From assembly GCF_001638985.1 (NCBI RefSeq), contig NW_017265136.1, positions 678,461-742,460 of the forward strand: a stretch of DNA of 64,000 nucleotides, in the 5' to 3' direction. This DNA is from Phycomyces blakesleeanus NRRL 1555(-) (Eukaryota > Mucoromycota > Mucoromycetes > Mucorales > Phycomycetaceae). The position numbers were made by a program, and so were the translations under genes. This document shows positions 11,688 through 22,982 of the stretch, one piece after another. A model generated the notes under the pieces. The model did no database searches, was not told the DNA's origin, and worked only from the letters and a program-made list of their open reading frames with translations. Positions within the stretch are counted from its first letter, which is position 1. Every line of letters begins with the position of its first letter.

Positions 11688-12945
11688 ATGTACAGCAACA
11701 CCAGCAGCAGCATCAGCAGCATAAGCAGCAAAAAATTGTCCTTCAACGGCTTGTTTGTGTTTGGCCCAAAGGCCATTCACAAGCATGTCCCAAAGCTGTT
11801 GAGACATACAATTCTAGTTAGATTAGCCAAAACTAATCTAGTCAAAGTTTTTGGTCGAAAGATCAAACAAGTGAGAATGATTGGTAAGTAATGTCTCTAT
11901 ATAATAGTAGATAAACAATATAATATTAATCAATAATATACCTATAGCACCAGACCTGCCCAAGGGGCTTAAGCGAAGATTGGAGAAAGAAAATGAGCTG
12001 GAGCACAAAGCTACAGCTCATTTTATCAAGCAAAAGAAAAGGAGAATAGAAGAAGCAGAAATAAGAAGAAGAGATATTGACGCAAGAGAAGCAGAAAGAA
12101 GAAGAAGAGAAGAAAGAAGAAGCAATGAAGAAGCAATAAGAAGAAGAGAAGAAATAAGAAGAAGAAGAGAGGCAGAAAGAAGAGACGAAGAAAGAAGAAG
12201 AGAAGAAGAAAGAAGAAGAGAGATAGACAGAAGATACGAAGAAAGAAGAAGAGAAGAAGAAGCAGGAGATGAAGAAGAAGAAGAAGATGATGAAGATGAT
12301 GATGAAGAAGATGATGAAGATGATGATGAAGAAGAAGATGAAGATGAAGAAGATGAAGAAGAAGATGAAGAAGAAGAAGAAGAAGAAGAAGATGAGGATG
12401 ATGATGATGAAGAAGAAGATGATGATGAAGAAGAAGAAGAAGATGAAGTAGTAGTAAAAGAAGAAGAAGAAGAAGATGATGATGATGAAGAAGAAGAAGA
12501 AGAAGAAGAAGAAGTAGTAGTAGTCAAAGAAGAAGAAGAAGAAGAAGAAGAAGTAGTAGTAGTAGTCAAAGAAGAAGAAGAAGAAGAAGTAGTGGTAAAA
12601 GAAGAAGAAGAAGAAGAAGAAAGCGAGGAGTTCTTTGATGCAGAAGAAGAACTTCTCGACGAAGCAGAAGAAGATGCCGACTACGACGCTGATGACGAGT
12701 ACGAAGCTGAAATAACACAGCCACAGCCACACCCACAGCTACACCCACACCCACACACACACCTACACCTACACCCACACCTACACCCACAACCACAACC
12801 ACAACCACACCCACAACCACAACCACAGCCACAGCCACAGCCACAGCCACCCACAGAACCTGAAGAGGTTGGAAATGGGACTAGAAAATGGCTGACAGTT
12901 GCCGGTGTAATCACAGCATCTGCAGTCCGGGGATTACTCTTCTGA
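11688..12945 (+). CDS. Element-borne low-complexity protein, copy B
   Basis: Exons are 11688-11883 and 11948-12945 (397 aa). The 64-nt intron has GTAAGT...CTATAG ends and lies after codon base 1, as in all copies. Exon 1 encodes a short Ser-rich start and the basic segment FGPKAIHKHVPKLLRH...KVFGRKIKQVRM. Exon 2 begins APDLPKGLKRRLEK, then runs through an Arg/Glu-alternating region (likely a charged single helix), a long Glu/Asp tract broken by VVV, and a Pro/His/Gln dipeptide region (PQPHPQ type). It ends with TRKWLTVAGVITASAVRGLLF. The final codons and stop overlap a GC-rich inverted repeat. Composition suggests a disordered nuclear protein, but no domain is recognised. An alternative is that only exon 1 and the start of exon 2 are functional. 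Confidence 0.55.
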
Positions 12946-12982
12946 TGGTAACAAGAAGAGTAATCTCCGGGTACCCCGGAAG
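12925..12982 (+). terminator. GC-rich hairpin at the 3' end of the element gene
   Basis: An inverted repeat pairs CCGGGGATTACTCTTCT with AGAAGAGTAATCTCCGG around TGATGGTAACA. The same structure follows the gene in copy C (near 25100-25157) and copy D (near 54709-54760). It could act in 3'-end formation or as a structured RNA or recombination site; the sequence shows only the fold potential. Confidence 0.4.
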
Positions 12983-13207
12983 AAGCAACTAACAAAAAAA
13001 CTTTTTGTAACAACAGGAAGCAACAAGAAGCAGCAGACTAACAGACTAACATACTAACAAGCAACAGACACTAACAAGCAACGGGAACTAACAAGCAACG
13101 GGAACTAACCTTACTCACAACTAACTACAAACAATTAACTTTTTGAACAACTAACATTATGAACAACTAACATTACTAACAACTAACTTTACTAGCAAAA
13201 TCCGGAT

Positions 13208-13465
13208 CAGAGTCATAGCTAGTGTTAGAATTAGAGTCATAGCTAGTGTTAGAATTAGAGTCATAGCTAGTGTTAGAATTAGAGTCATAGCTAGTGTTAG
13301 AATTAGAGTCATAGCTAGTGTTAGAATTAGAGTCATAGCTAGTGTTAGAATTAGAGTCATAGCTAGTGTTAGAATTAGAGCCATAGCTAGTGTTAGAATA
13401 AGAGTCATAGCTAGTGTTAGAATAAGAGTTATAGCTAGTGTTAGAATAAGAGTTATAGCTAGAGT
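13208..13465. repeat. 24-bp tandem array of copy B
   Basis: About 11 units of AGCTAGTGTTAGAATTAGAG+TCAT. On the minus strand the array can be read as a Ser/Asn/Tyr/Asp octapeptide ORF of 102 codons. In copy C the same array is one unit longer (24600-24893), and in copy D the period is 22 bp (about 55020-55250), which would break the frame. It is best read as a minisatellite. Confidence 0.8.
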
Positions 13466-13540
13466 TAGAATTAGTTATAGTCATAGTAAAAAAAAATCAA
13501 CTCTTATATATTTTAACCAAAATGTGTTATTATATATATT

Positions 13541-13985
13541 AGGAGCTTTGCTCCCCCCTCCCCTCGGGGGAAGGGGTCATTGGCCTATGAAGTTTTATAT
13601 AACTTTTCTCTACTGTCAATTGTGTACGGCACACAATTACCAAGTAGTATAGGCTTCATATTTTATTTTATTGAGAAACAAGTAAGTTAGATAATACGTG
13701 ACAAAATTTATAAGTTGTATGACATGATCTCTAACTTCATCCTGTTTTTTCTAATTAGACTAGGAGCTTTGCTCCCCCCTTCCTCTCAGAGGGTGACCCC
13801 ATTGGCCTATGTTAAGTTCTATATGACTTTTCCTTACTGTTAATTGTGTGCCGTACACAATTACCAAGTAGTATAGGCCTTATATTTTATTTTATTGAGA
13901 AACAAGTAAGTTAGGGAATACGTGGCGAAAGTTATAAGTTGCATGACATGATCTCTAACTCCATCCTGTTTTTTTCTAATTAGAT
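13541..13985 (+). repeat. Two tandem ~220-nt hairpin-rich units, copy B
   Basis: The units run from 13541 to 13761 and from 13762 to 13985. Each starts AGGAGCTTTGCTCCCCCC (hairpin GGAGC/GCTCC), has the inverted repeat AATTGTGT-N5-ACACAATT, and ends TTTTCTAATTAGA. The first also has CCCCTC/GAGGGG pairing. The loop is ACGGC in unit 1 and GCCGT in unit 2. The pair is present in copies C (24094-24538) and D (55320-55763). It looks like conserved structured sequence, possibly a non-coding RNA or a cis site. Confidence 0.65.
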
Positions 13986-14472
13986 AAAATAAAATGAATT
14001 CTGGGAACATGACTTTTAGCTAAAAGTCTAAATACAGGATAAAAGTCGAGATAAAAGCGACTGCTGGAGACGCTATTATATTTATATTGCTTATTTTTTA
14101 TCATTATTATTACTATTATTATTACAAAACCAAATAAAAAAGAAACCTCCCTAAAAGTCTGTGAGAGGCCGTAGCCCAAAAGCATAACATGTGAAGATTG
14201 TACAAAAGAATCCATGTACATCCGACAATCATCTGAGATTAGCATTAAAGAATATTATCATTTGTAAAGCGAACAGTAACAGACTTTTTCTCTCTCTCTC
14301 TCTCTCTTTTTAAGTCATCCGGTGGTATGCTCAGGCATTACAGCTTTTCAAACTAAGTTTGACTGAAAGATGGTAACAACGCCCGTTACAATGGGGTCGA
14401 AACTCATGTTAATCGAGTAGATGACCAGTTTAGAAACCTAGTTTAGTTTGATGACTCAAGATTCACAATGTG

Positions 14473-14572
14473 NNNNNNNNNNNNNNNNNNNNNNNNNNNN
14501 NNNNNNNNNNNNNNNNNNNNNNNNNNNNNNNNNNNNNNNNNNNNNNNNNNNNNNNNNNNNNNNNNNNNNNNN
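14473..14572. other. Assembly gap (100 N)
   Basis: Exactly 100 Ns. About 190 bp before the gap (14280-14472) is repeated almost identically after it (14577-14765), including the CT run and the TTTGACTGAAAGATGG and AAACTCATGTTAAT motifs. Copies C and D have this stretch once, so the duplication is probably unmerged overlapping contig ends, not biology. Confidence 0.95.
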
Positions 14573-15390
14573 GGCAGACTTTTTCTCTCTCTCTCTCTCT
14601 TTTTAAGTCATCCGGGGGTCTGCTCAGGCATTACAGCTTTCAAACTAAGTTTGACTGAAAGATGGTAACACGCCCGTTACAATGGGGTCGAAACTCATGT
14701 TAATTGAGTAGATGACCCGTTTAGAAACCTAGTTTAGTTTGATGACTCAAGATTCACAATGCAGTACGTAATGATGTTATTGTCTGAGCGCTAAGAAAAA
14801 AGAAATTGATAATAGGTGTACGTACATTGACGATATCTCATTATTGTTGCTTCTTCGTTCCGTATCGTATTTTACAATAGTGAAAATGACTTGCTCAGTT
14901 ATTGGATTATACTCCATAGTAATGGATTTACGACAGACCAATAAGGCAAAATAAAGAGTGGACTTAATATACTAATATAATGATGATGGCTTTACAGTGA
15001 GCCAGTGGAAGGGTGTACGAGAGAGAAGAAGAAGACATATAGTCTAGCTAGATGTACTGAGCTTTTATTTTTATTTTATTTTGTTGCCGATCATTACCAA
15101 AGGATCAAAGGCAGTCAGCAATAGAGACAAGTAGAGTCAGCACTCGATATAGTAATAATTTAACAGGGAAAAAACATGGGTAAAATAGCCAAGCTTTAGA
15201 ATCCTAGTAGTATTATGGTCGGTCAAGTAAGTGGAATTACTATACTATCATTCTTTTCAACGATTTGCTCTATTTTGGGAGATGCATTTTTAATACTGTG
15301 CGGATCCCCCATTGCTAGTTCGATTGATTTAAACCACATAAATGTAAAAATGAGGTTTCTCTATAATATGGTGCAATTTTAGTAGCTCTT

Positions 15391-15687
15391 GTAGTATACA
15401 TACTACACTTGGGCGAAATAAAAGTCATAGGCAAAAACTGGTCTCTTCTTGCCGATAGACCTGAAAAGTTAACAATCTCCAGAACTGCTACACACCAGGT
15501 ACATGTCAATTATACACTTATATAGTGTAAACCAACCAACCATTACACAACAAAGATTTGAATTACAGAGATTTTAATAGTAACAGATATAAACAATATT
15601 ATTTTTGTCTCTTTAATAAATAGCACTCTTACAGTATCTACTTTTCCCATTATTGAGATACTAACCCAAAATCAATCCCGAATACCT
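15391..15687 (+). repeat. 3'-type terminal repeat of copy B
   Basis: Begins with the palindrome GTAGTATACATACTAC and ends GAATACCTC. It is collinear with the 5'-type repeat (shared blocks GTGTAAACCAACC, ATTACACAACA, TTTGAATTACAGAG, CATTATTGAGATACTA) but has many substitutions in its first third. Confidence 0.8.
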
Positions 15688-15839
15688 CAAGAACAAAGAT
15701 ATTGTCTGTTATATAATGCACCCTTGAATAGGTATCAATGAAATGCTTCTATATGTATATGTATATAAAGATAAAACAAAAAGAAACGTATTAATATTTG
15801 TATCACAATTTTGGGTTATGTAGCGATTGTTATTTGATT

Positions 15840-16442
15840 TCATGTATTATTATTATTGTCATTATATATCTTTATATTGTTTTTGAAATCTTCGGTGATC
15901 TCGTACTTGCTGATAACATGTTTACTAGGCGGTTCTTTTTTATATACTAGATCCGTAAACCGAGAGTCCACAAAAGTGGATCCACAAAATTTACTGGTTC
16001 CAATGGTGACTTCTTTTAAGCCATGTATTCCAAGTAAATTTTCTTTTTCAAATATGGCAAGATCTACGGTTCCGCCACAAGCATCGCATATCATGTAAAG
16101 TCTACTTTTCTTCAGTTCAATTTCAGGAGACATATGTTCTGCACACAGAGCAGCTGTTACAGCTTCATCAACAATTAATAGACTTTCTGGTTTATTATGT
16201 CTTGTGATAAAACAAGCCATTATGACTGCCTCATAATATTCTTAGATTCTTCAGACCACATAGTTAGAACAACCATACGGTATTTGCGGTGGGAAATATC
16301 GGTACAGGTGAAGTATAAGTCAGGTACTACTTTACAGATATATTCACCCATTATTTTTTAAGTAGTCTGAAATGACTAAAAAAAAAGGCACGCACATACA
16401 CAATATTATAGAATTATATCGATTTAGTTATTTTTAATATCA

Positions 16443-16474
<32 letters not shown>

Positions 16475-16652
16475 TTAATTTAGCTTTACTCTTTAATGAA
16501 TTTATATTGTACGGTAATATAGGAAGCTCCCTGACAGTTCTGTTTAACCAAAGTTTGATTCTGGTAACATAGCGTAAAGGTTCAGAATTAAATTTGACGT
16601 GTTCGTGTGCCATATCTCTGTGATAATAGTAATCTGAGGTGTTATAGAGCAT
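15840..16652 (-). pseudogene. Hsp70-like (HSPA12-type) pseudogene fragment
   Basis: Three separate frames on the minus strand read as consecutive parts of one Hsp70-like ATPase domain. The first (16652-16440) contains ALYNTSDYY-like MLYNTSDYYYHRDM and NSEPLRYVTRIKLWL. The second (about 16349-16218) contains YRMVVLTMWSEESKNIMRQ. The third (16220-15840) contains LLIVDEAVTAALCAEHM, the phosphate-2 motif as CDACGGTVDLAIFE and GTSKFCGSTFVDSRF. The usual DxGGGT motif reads D-A-C-G-G-T, so one glycine is changed. Frames are joined by a frameshift near 16218, the N-terminal part is interrupted by a CT-rich tract, and the C-terminal half is missing. HSPA12-like genes are strongly expanded in Mucoromycota. 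This copy is dead. Confidence 0.7.
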
Positions 16653-16779
16653 TGTTGGTGGCTCATCTTTATGCAGTCTTCTATATTTTTATATATTTAC
16701 ACAGGTGATTAAAAAAAAAGATAATTAGAGTGTGTAGATTGTCTTTAATTCTTTTTATATGAAATGACCAATTACTTAT

Positions 16780-19560
16780 TCTCACAATCACGTACACGTA
16801 TACGTTTCTTCTCAGGACTATACTTAGGCACAAGACCATTCAGACCCAATATATTGTAGCCAGAAGTAGTAGCCCCAAAATTTAATATCATTAGTATATT
16901 TGAGCGTTCCCATATTCACGCCACTTGTGTCCTGACCGAAGTGCCAGAACTCTTGCACCTACTTCATACTGGCGGTCCGTCCGGCGTTTAACATCGAGCA
17001 ACTGCTGGTGGAGAACTGAAAAGGAGTCAGCATCCATGAAGTTAGGAACATAATCATATTTGTGCGTTTGTGAGGTCTACTGGATCTAGGTCTCGACATT
17101 GACTTGAAGACCCTGTGATTGGCAATGGGCGAGTTACTCCTGGCCCACTTCTTGATTGGAGATATGCTGCGCGTGCTGCGTACATGGTCGAATGTGTGAG
17201 TTATTTGAGTGGCCTAATAAATAATTATCTCTAGGAAGACTGTGAAGCTGTGCCACAATGGCAGATCATTGTTTGGCGAGTAGTTGACGCATAGTTTTGG
17301 CTTTGTTCCTAATTTTGCGACTATGCTCTATAGACATGGCCTATAAGTTGGCCTTAAGAAGATCCTACTGAATGTGTGGTGCCATATTAGAGAGATCTAA
17401 CAATGCGGTATCGAGGGAGGTAGCCATATCGTCGCAAAACTCTTGATCGGACAGGAGGAATGTATTAAACCTCCAAGCTCTAGGCCCATGCTGTGATGAT
17501 CCAACCGACAATTAGATATTGATGTTAAGATGGTATGTCCATAATCCAGCAACCTATTTAACTGTAGGAGAGTCTAGCACTACCTGTAGATAGTCTGTTA
17601 CAGAAATAATGTCTAGTGTTGAACCAGTTGAGCCAGTTGTAAATACTAGGAAGGGTTTGCAGTTGACAGGGGTGATGGTGACAAATCAATGGTTGGTCAA
17701 CCACTGGGTCAAAACTGTGGGGAGGACCAACGACGAATTCAGCCTAATGCTGTAGTTGAAGTCTCTGAGTAGAGCATTTCTCGGTGAGGGAGATGAGTCA
17801 AAGAAGATATAATGAATGGTCTAGAAGAGAGTAGAAAAGAGGGCATTTTTTAGTGTGAGAAGATGCATACATTATGAAGAAATTGAGTGGGTACATAGGT
17901 TATGAATGTGATGAATCGTGGAAATAAGTATACAACCATCTGCGATATGAGTAGGATCAAAAGGGTCTAGTTGTGTTTTTATGTAGTAGTCAGGATCGAA
18001 GGAGACCAGGCCACAGTGGAATGACCAAGTACTTGAGTGGGCATGAAGGAGTATCGAGATGGAAGATTGCATACTTTTTGAGTCAGCGTGAGATTCTTAA
18101 ATAGTGAGGATATTAAATTTATCTTGTCTTGGCGGGAAAAATGTCGACCATAGGTAGTCAGCTTTTTTGTCCAGGTCTCTGAAGTTAAGCGAGGAAATTC
18201 TGAGATGGTTAGACATATTCCCTACCATGAACCATCAGTGACAATGGTCTGGTAGGTAGCTGAAGGATTGGGAAAGATTCCTTGGTTTGGTGTGCTGTTT
18301 CGATTGCATTTCCCTTTGATGATGAGAGTGGGGTCAGTATATTTTTTCAATAATGAAGGTTTCTCCATATCTTGGGATTTTTCCCTGTGTTCTGGTAGAA
18401 GGATCAACTACCTTTTTGTCAGTTTCAGTTGGGGCACCGAGTAGCCGCTGTTGTTTTTCTATGTGGGACGCCTGGTCCTCTAGTTCATTTCTTCTTTGCA
18501 CGAGAGCTTCTTACATTCCCGAATTTTCTCTGGCCAAGCGAATTAATTCGTCCGCATGTTGGCCGATCTTGTCTCCTTTTTCTGGTGAAGCAAAATGCGC
18601 CTATTCTTGAGGTTGACACTTACGACCCTTTGCAATTATCTCACCAGCAAATTAAGTCCGAATCTGATATGGCTTTTTACATACGTAGCACAGGTGAGAG
18701 CTGTTAGTTCTCTTTTCATAGTTCGCTTTCTTCTGGCCTATGGCAATAATTGCAGGTCACAGGCATGTTCTGCTACTTGGCATAAATTTAGAGTTCCCCA
18801 CAAAAGTCAATATTATGTGTTAAGAGAATGAATTTAGTCCCTTCCTTTAGAGTTGTGCCCAACATAAAAAATCTTTACTATCAAACAACTGTAACTGAGG
18901 GCTTACATAGAGACCAATATGAATTACTCAGCCAAAGAGGCACATGACTTCTTGGAATTGGGGCTCTAATTTGTCAGCTCCTTGGAGTGGTAACTTATCT
19001 AAATGTGCGCGAAGGATGTTACTATCCCCACTAAAGGAAGGGGCAGCCAAAAGGTTCTGTGTCTAATGAAAACTCCCTTGTAATATGCTCTTGGAATATC
19101 TTCGATGGAATCAAATGAAATGATTTCTATGTTTCTATCTTTACGATCTTGCTCTATTGCTTCTACAACAGTAGGGTATTGATCCTTAAGTGCCTGAAAG
19201 AATAGGGCAGCTTTTAAACCACTGTTTGTAATGTCAAAAACAACAGCATTGTCTTCATTTTAAGATATCCACATTTGGTTTGCCTTTTGTTGAGCTAGAT
19301 CTGCTTTTGCAGAGGTATCATAAAAAATAGCCATAGGTTTTCAACGAGCTATACGTCCCAACTTTCCAAAAATTAGAACGATTTTGGCGGATTGTGGCAA
19401 TGTCGACAATGAGATTTCAGGTGGTGAAGTCATAGCTGGATGGGCAGACGAGCCATTAGGGCTATTATGAGGTGGGGTTCATAGATTTTTGGTCGTACTA
19501 TGCGTAGGCTCGGATGGATTTTGTCATCCAGTTGTTATTTTCATTTTAGCTGTTGACCTT
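16780..19560 (-). pseudogene. Decayed non-LTR retrotransposon (gag-like part and endonuclease), RT missing
   Basis: With stops and shifts ignored, the minus strand reads as the 5' half of a LINE. About 19560-18830 gives an ORF1-like region (for example AVVFDITNSGLKAALFFQAL). About 18750-18300 contains LCYVCKKPYQIRT (zinc-knuckle-like) and a helical stretch LARENSGM. About 18215-17500 gives an apurinic-endonuclease-type domain: HLRISSLNFRDLDKKADYLW, then ILTI-stop-ESHA in place of the expected QExHA, and STWSFHCGLVSFDPDYYI. About 17050-16900 gives the linker before RT, ending SGHKWREYGN. The reverse transcriptase that should follow is absent; the Hsp70-like relic comes next. Many stops (for example in the ESHA motif) show it is old and inactive. 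Confidence 0.65.
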
Positions 19561-20689
19561 GAAACAGTATATGAAATTGATTTATGCAGGGTCTATGTTT
19601 TAAGATCTTGTGTATTTTATATTATACACTTAAACCTGATAAGTGAAAGCTTCAATAAAAAGCACTAAACAATTGTCTTACCATACCTGAGGGAAAAATC
19701 TGAAATTATGATAAAGAAAGAAGACAAAGAAATAAATAAAAGGTTAAAGGGTCTTCTCTAAGAAAGGCCTTATCCTAACGAGTGTCATGGCTGCTATCAC
19801 TTTAGGAAGAAAATGTCACTCATCCATAACATAGGTCTATCAATCCCTCTAGTATGGCTTAGTTACTATCTTCACTCCGAAATCACAAACTGTCAATTGC
19901 TTTTTCACACATTTGTAAATATCTTTTCAGAAAATTTCCCAATTTTATGTCGTATATAACGTAGTTTCTCTTGAGTTCGTTATGACTAGGGTTGCGGTAT
20001 ATTCTCTCCAAGGCGGGCCTGTATTTTTTAAAAAAGAGTATATGTTAATAGCTATATATATATGGCTTTTTGTGGTATTCAGATAGATAAAGTCATATAG
20101 GTATCAACCATATAACATCTTTTTAAGGAATATATACAAAGTAAGAAGTTAATACACAATGCATTATTCGAATTACATATTATTAATACAGTTAAATACA
20201 TATCTACGAGACATCTCATTAATTAAAAGTATATATAATCCTTAAAATGACATTCTAGTAAATCAGTAATGCAAAGCCGTTAACGCAGAATTTATTTTTT
20301 GTAATTCTTTTACTTCTATCAGTTTTTTATATATTTTAAGCTACTTTAAGATTCTTTATTGTTCTTTGTTTCTTTTTTAATAAAGTTCTAGGTATAAATC
20401 AACTCAATTATTGGTAGTAAAGTACAATTACAGTACAGAATTCCCATCTCTTTCTCAGAGTGTTAAATCAATACAAGTCCTATACTTCTGTATTTTATTT
20501 CCTTCCGTCTAAATCTTTACATTCTGAACTTCTTTAAGCGCTTTGTATTACATAATATTGGTCCGCTATAATTAAATAGTGTGGTTCTTTTTGAATTTTT
20601 CTTCTATCTCATGGGCAAAACAATTTATATAGAAGTAAATTGATATTTATTTATTCAAGACAAATATTTGTATTTATTACAAGATGATA
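19561..20689. other. Intergenic region without recognisable gene
   Basis: AT-rich sequence between the LINE relic and the aldo-keto reductase 3' end. I see no long ORF, RNA gene or strong repeat. Confidence 0.6.
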
Positions 20690-22031
<1,342 letters not shown>

Positions 22032-22730
22032 TTTGTATTGTTTGATTTGTAGTAATATCTTTGTAGAGTGAAAAGACGATATTGGCAATCGAAATGGCCT
22101 ATCAATTAATCAATTTATACTTTTTTTTTCTGTAGCCAGCTTCATGTCACAATCTTTAAGGTTCAAACGTTCAAATGTCCAAATAATTGTATTATTAATC
22201 ATGTAAAATTGTCTTGACAACAAAAGAGTTTAGGTTAAATAATAAAGTCTTTAGTATATAGTCTTCTTGAGGGTAAATTTTATATGGTTAATGAAAAAGG
22301 CTGGATTATTGCTGAGAGTGAAACAATGCCCTAGTTATTCTTTTATTCTTCTCTTTTAGTTTTACTAAAATTGGAGAAAGCATACGCAACGCTTTTGCCT
22401 GCAATAGAGCCCCGTTATCTATAAAAAGAAATAAAGGTTAAATTAATACCGGGATTACTAAGAGCTTGTTTGGCTTTAAGGTCTTCGCCAGCGTACTCTG
22501 TGTATTACGTGAAAACGCTAGGGTTGGTTTAATGGACAGATATAGATTTTTTTCACTATTAATATGGTAATGATGTAACAATAAAAGTACCAATTGAGTA
22601 TTCATCTGATCAAACCTTATAATTAAATTGAACCAAAGACATATAATAAACCGAGTTGGTTCAATTCGCGGAGAGGTGATAAAGTAATACAAAAAGTAAA
22701 AGACACCAAATTCGGCTTCTAAAATAACTG
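22032..22730. other. Upstream region of the aldo-keto reductase
   Basis: AT-rich, about 700 bp, reaching the 3'-type repeat of copy C. No gene recognised. Confidence 0.5.
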
Positions 22731-22982
22731 GAGGTATACTGTAAGAGTGCTATTTATTAAAGAGACAAAAATAATATTGTTTATATCTGTTACTATTAAA
22801 ATCTCTGTAATTCAAATCTTTGTTGTGTAATGGTTGGTTGGTTTACACTATATAAGTGTATAATTGACATGTACCTGGTGTGTAGCAGTTCTGGAGATTG
22901 TTAACTTTTCAGGTCTATCGGCAAGAAGAGACCAGTTTTTGCCTATGACTTTTATTTCGCCCAAGTGTAGTATGTATACTAC
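22731..22982 (-). repeat. 3'-type terminal repeat of copy C
   Basis: Ends at 22967-22982 with GTAGTATGTATACTAC. It is near-identical to 15391-15687 apart from a ~45-bp deletion near its distal end. Confidence 0.8.

Larger units (their letters stand above)
10631..15687 (+). mobile_element. Repeated element, copy B (full length, with assembly gap)
   Basis: In order it contains: 5'-type terminal repeat (10631-10924); leader with a duplicated TGTGTGGCCCAAAG motif (11540-11620); two-exon gene (11688-12945); hairpin over the stop; 24-bp tandem array (13208-13465); two tandem ~220-nt hairpin-rich units (13541-13985); a CT-rich stretch; the N gap; and the 3'-type terminal repeat (15391-15687). No pol, transposase, helicase or integrase frame is present. 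With copy C it forms an inverted pair around a ~7 kb spacer. No clear target-site duplication is visible at the two ends. Confidence 0.85.

Noticed and set aside
11980..12850. Numerous long frames of poly-Ser, poly-Phe, poly-Leu or poly-Lys opposite or out of frame with the Glu tracts
   Set aside because: Shadows of GAA/GAT triplet repeats.
13208..13465. CRISPR-like array
   Set aside because: The units are contiguous minisatellite repeats without unique spacers, in a eukaryotic genome with introns.
13176..13484. Ser/Asn/Tyr/Asp octapeptide-repeat protein on the minus strand (and its copy C equivalent at 24595-24927)
   Set aside because: It follows automatically from a 24-bp repeat without stops. 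Other frames of the array are open too, and copy D has a 22-bp period with stops.
15315..15509. 64-aa frame CTWCVAVLEIVNFSG... found identically in copies B, C and D
   Set aside because: It lies across the terminal repeat and is conserved because the DNA is; the 5'-type repeat carries a degraded equivalent. No coding signature beyond that.
15391..15687. Calling the terminal repeats true LTRs of a retrotransposon
   Set aside because: No primer-binding site or polypurine tract is evident, no pol is present, and within-copy repeats are more different than between-copy repeats. I kept the neutral term terminal repeat.
18222..18831. Plus-strand frames over the LINE relic
   Set aside because: The minus strand carries the recognisable LINE motifs; the plus frames are antisense shadows.
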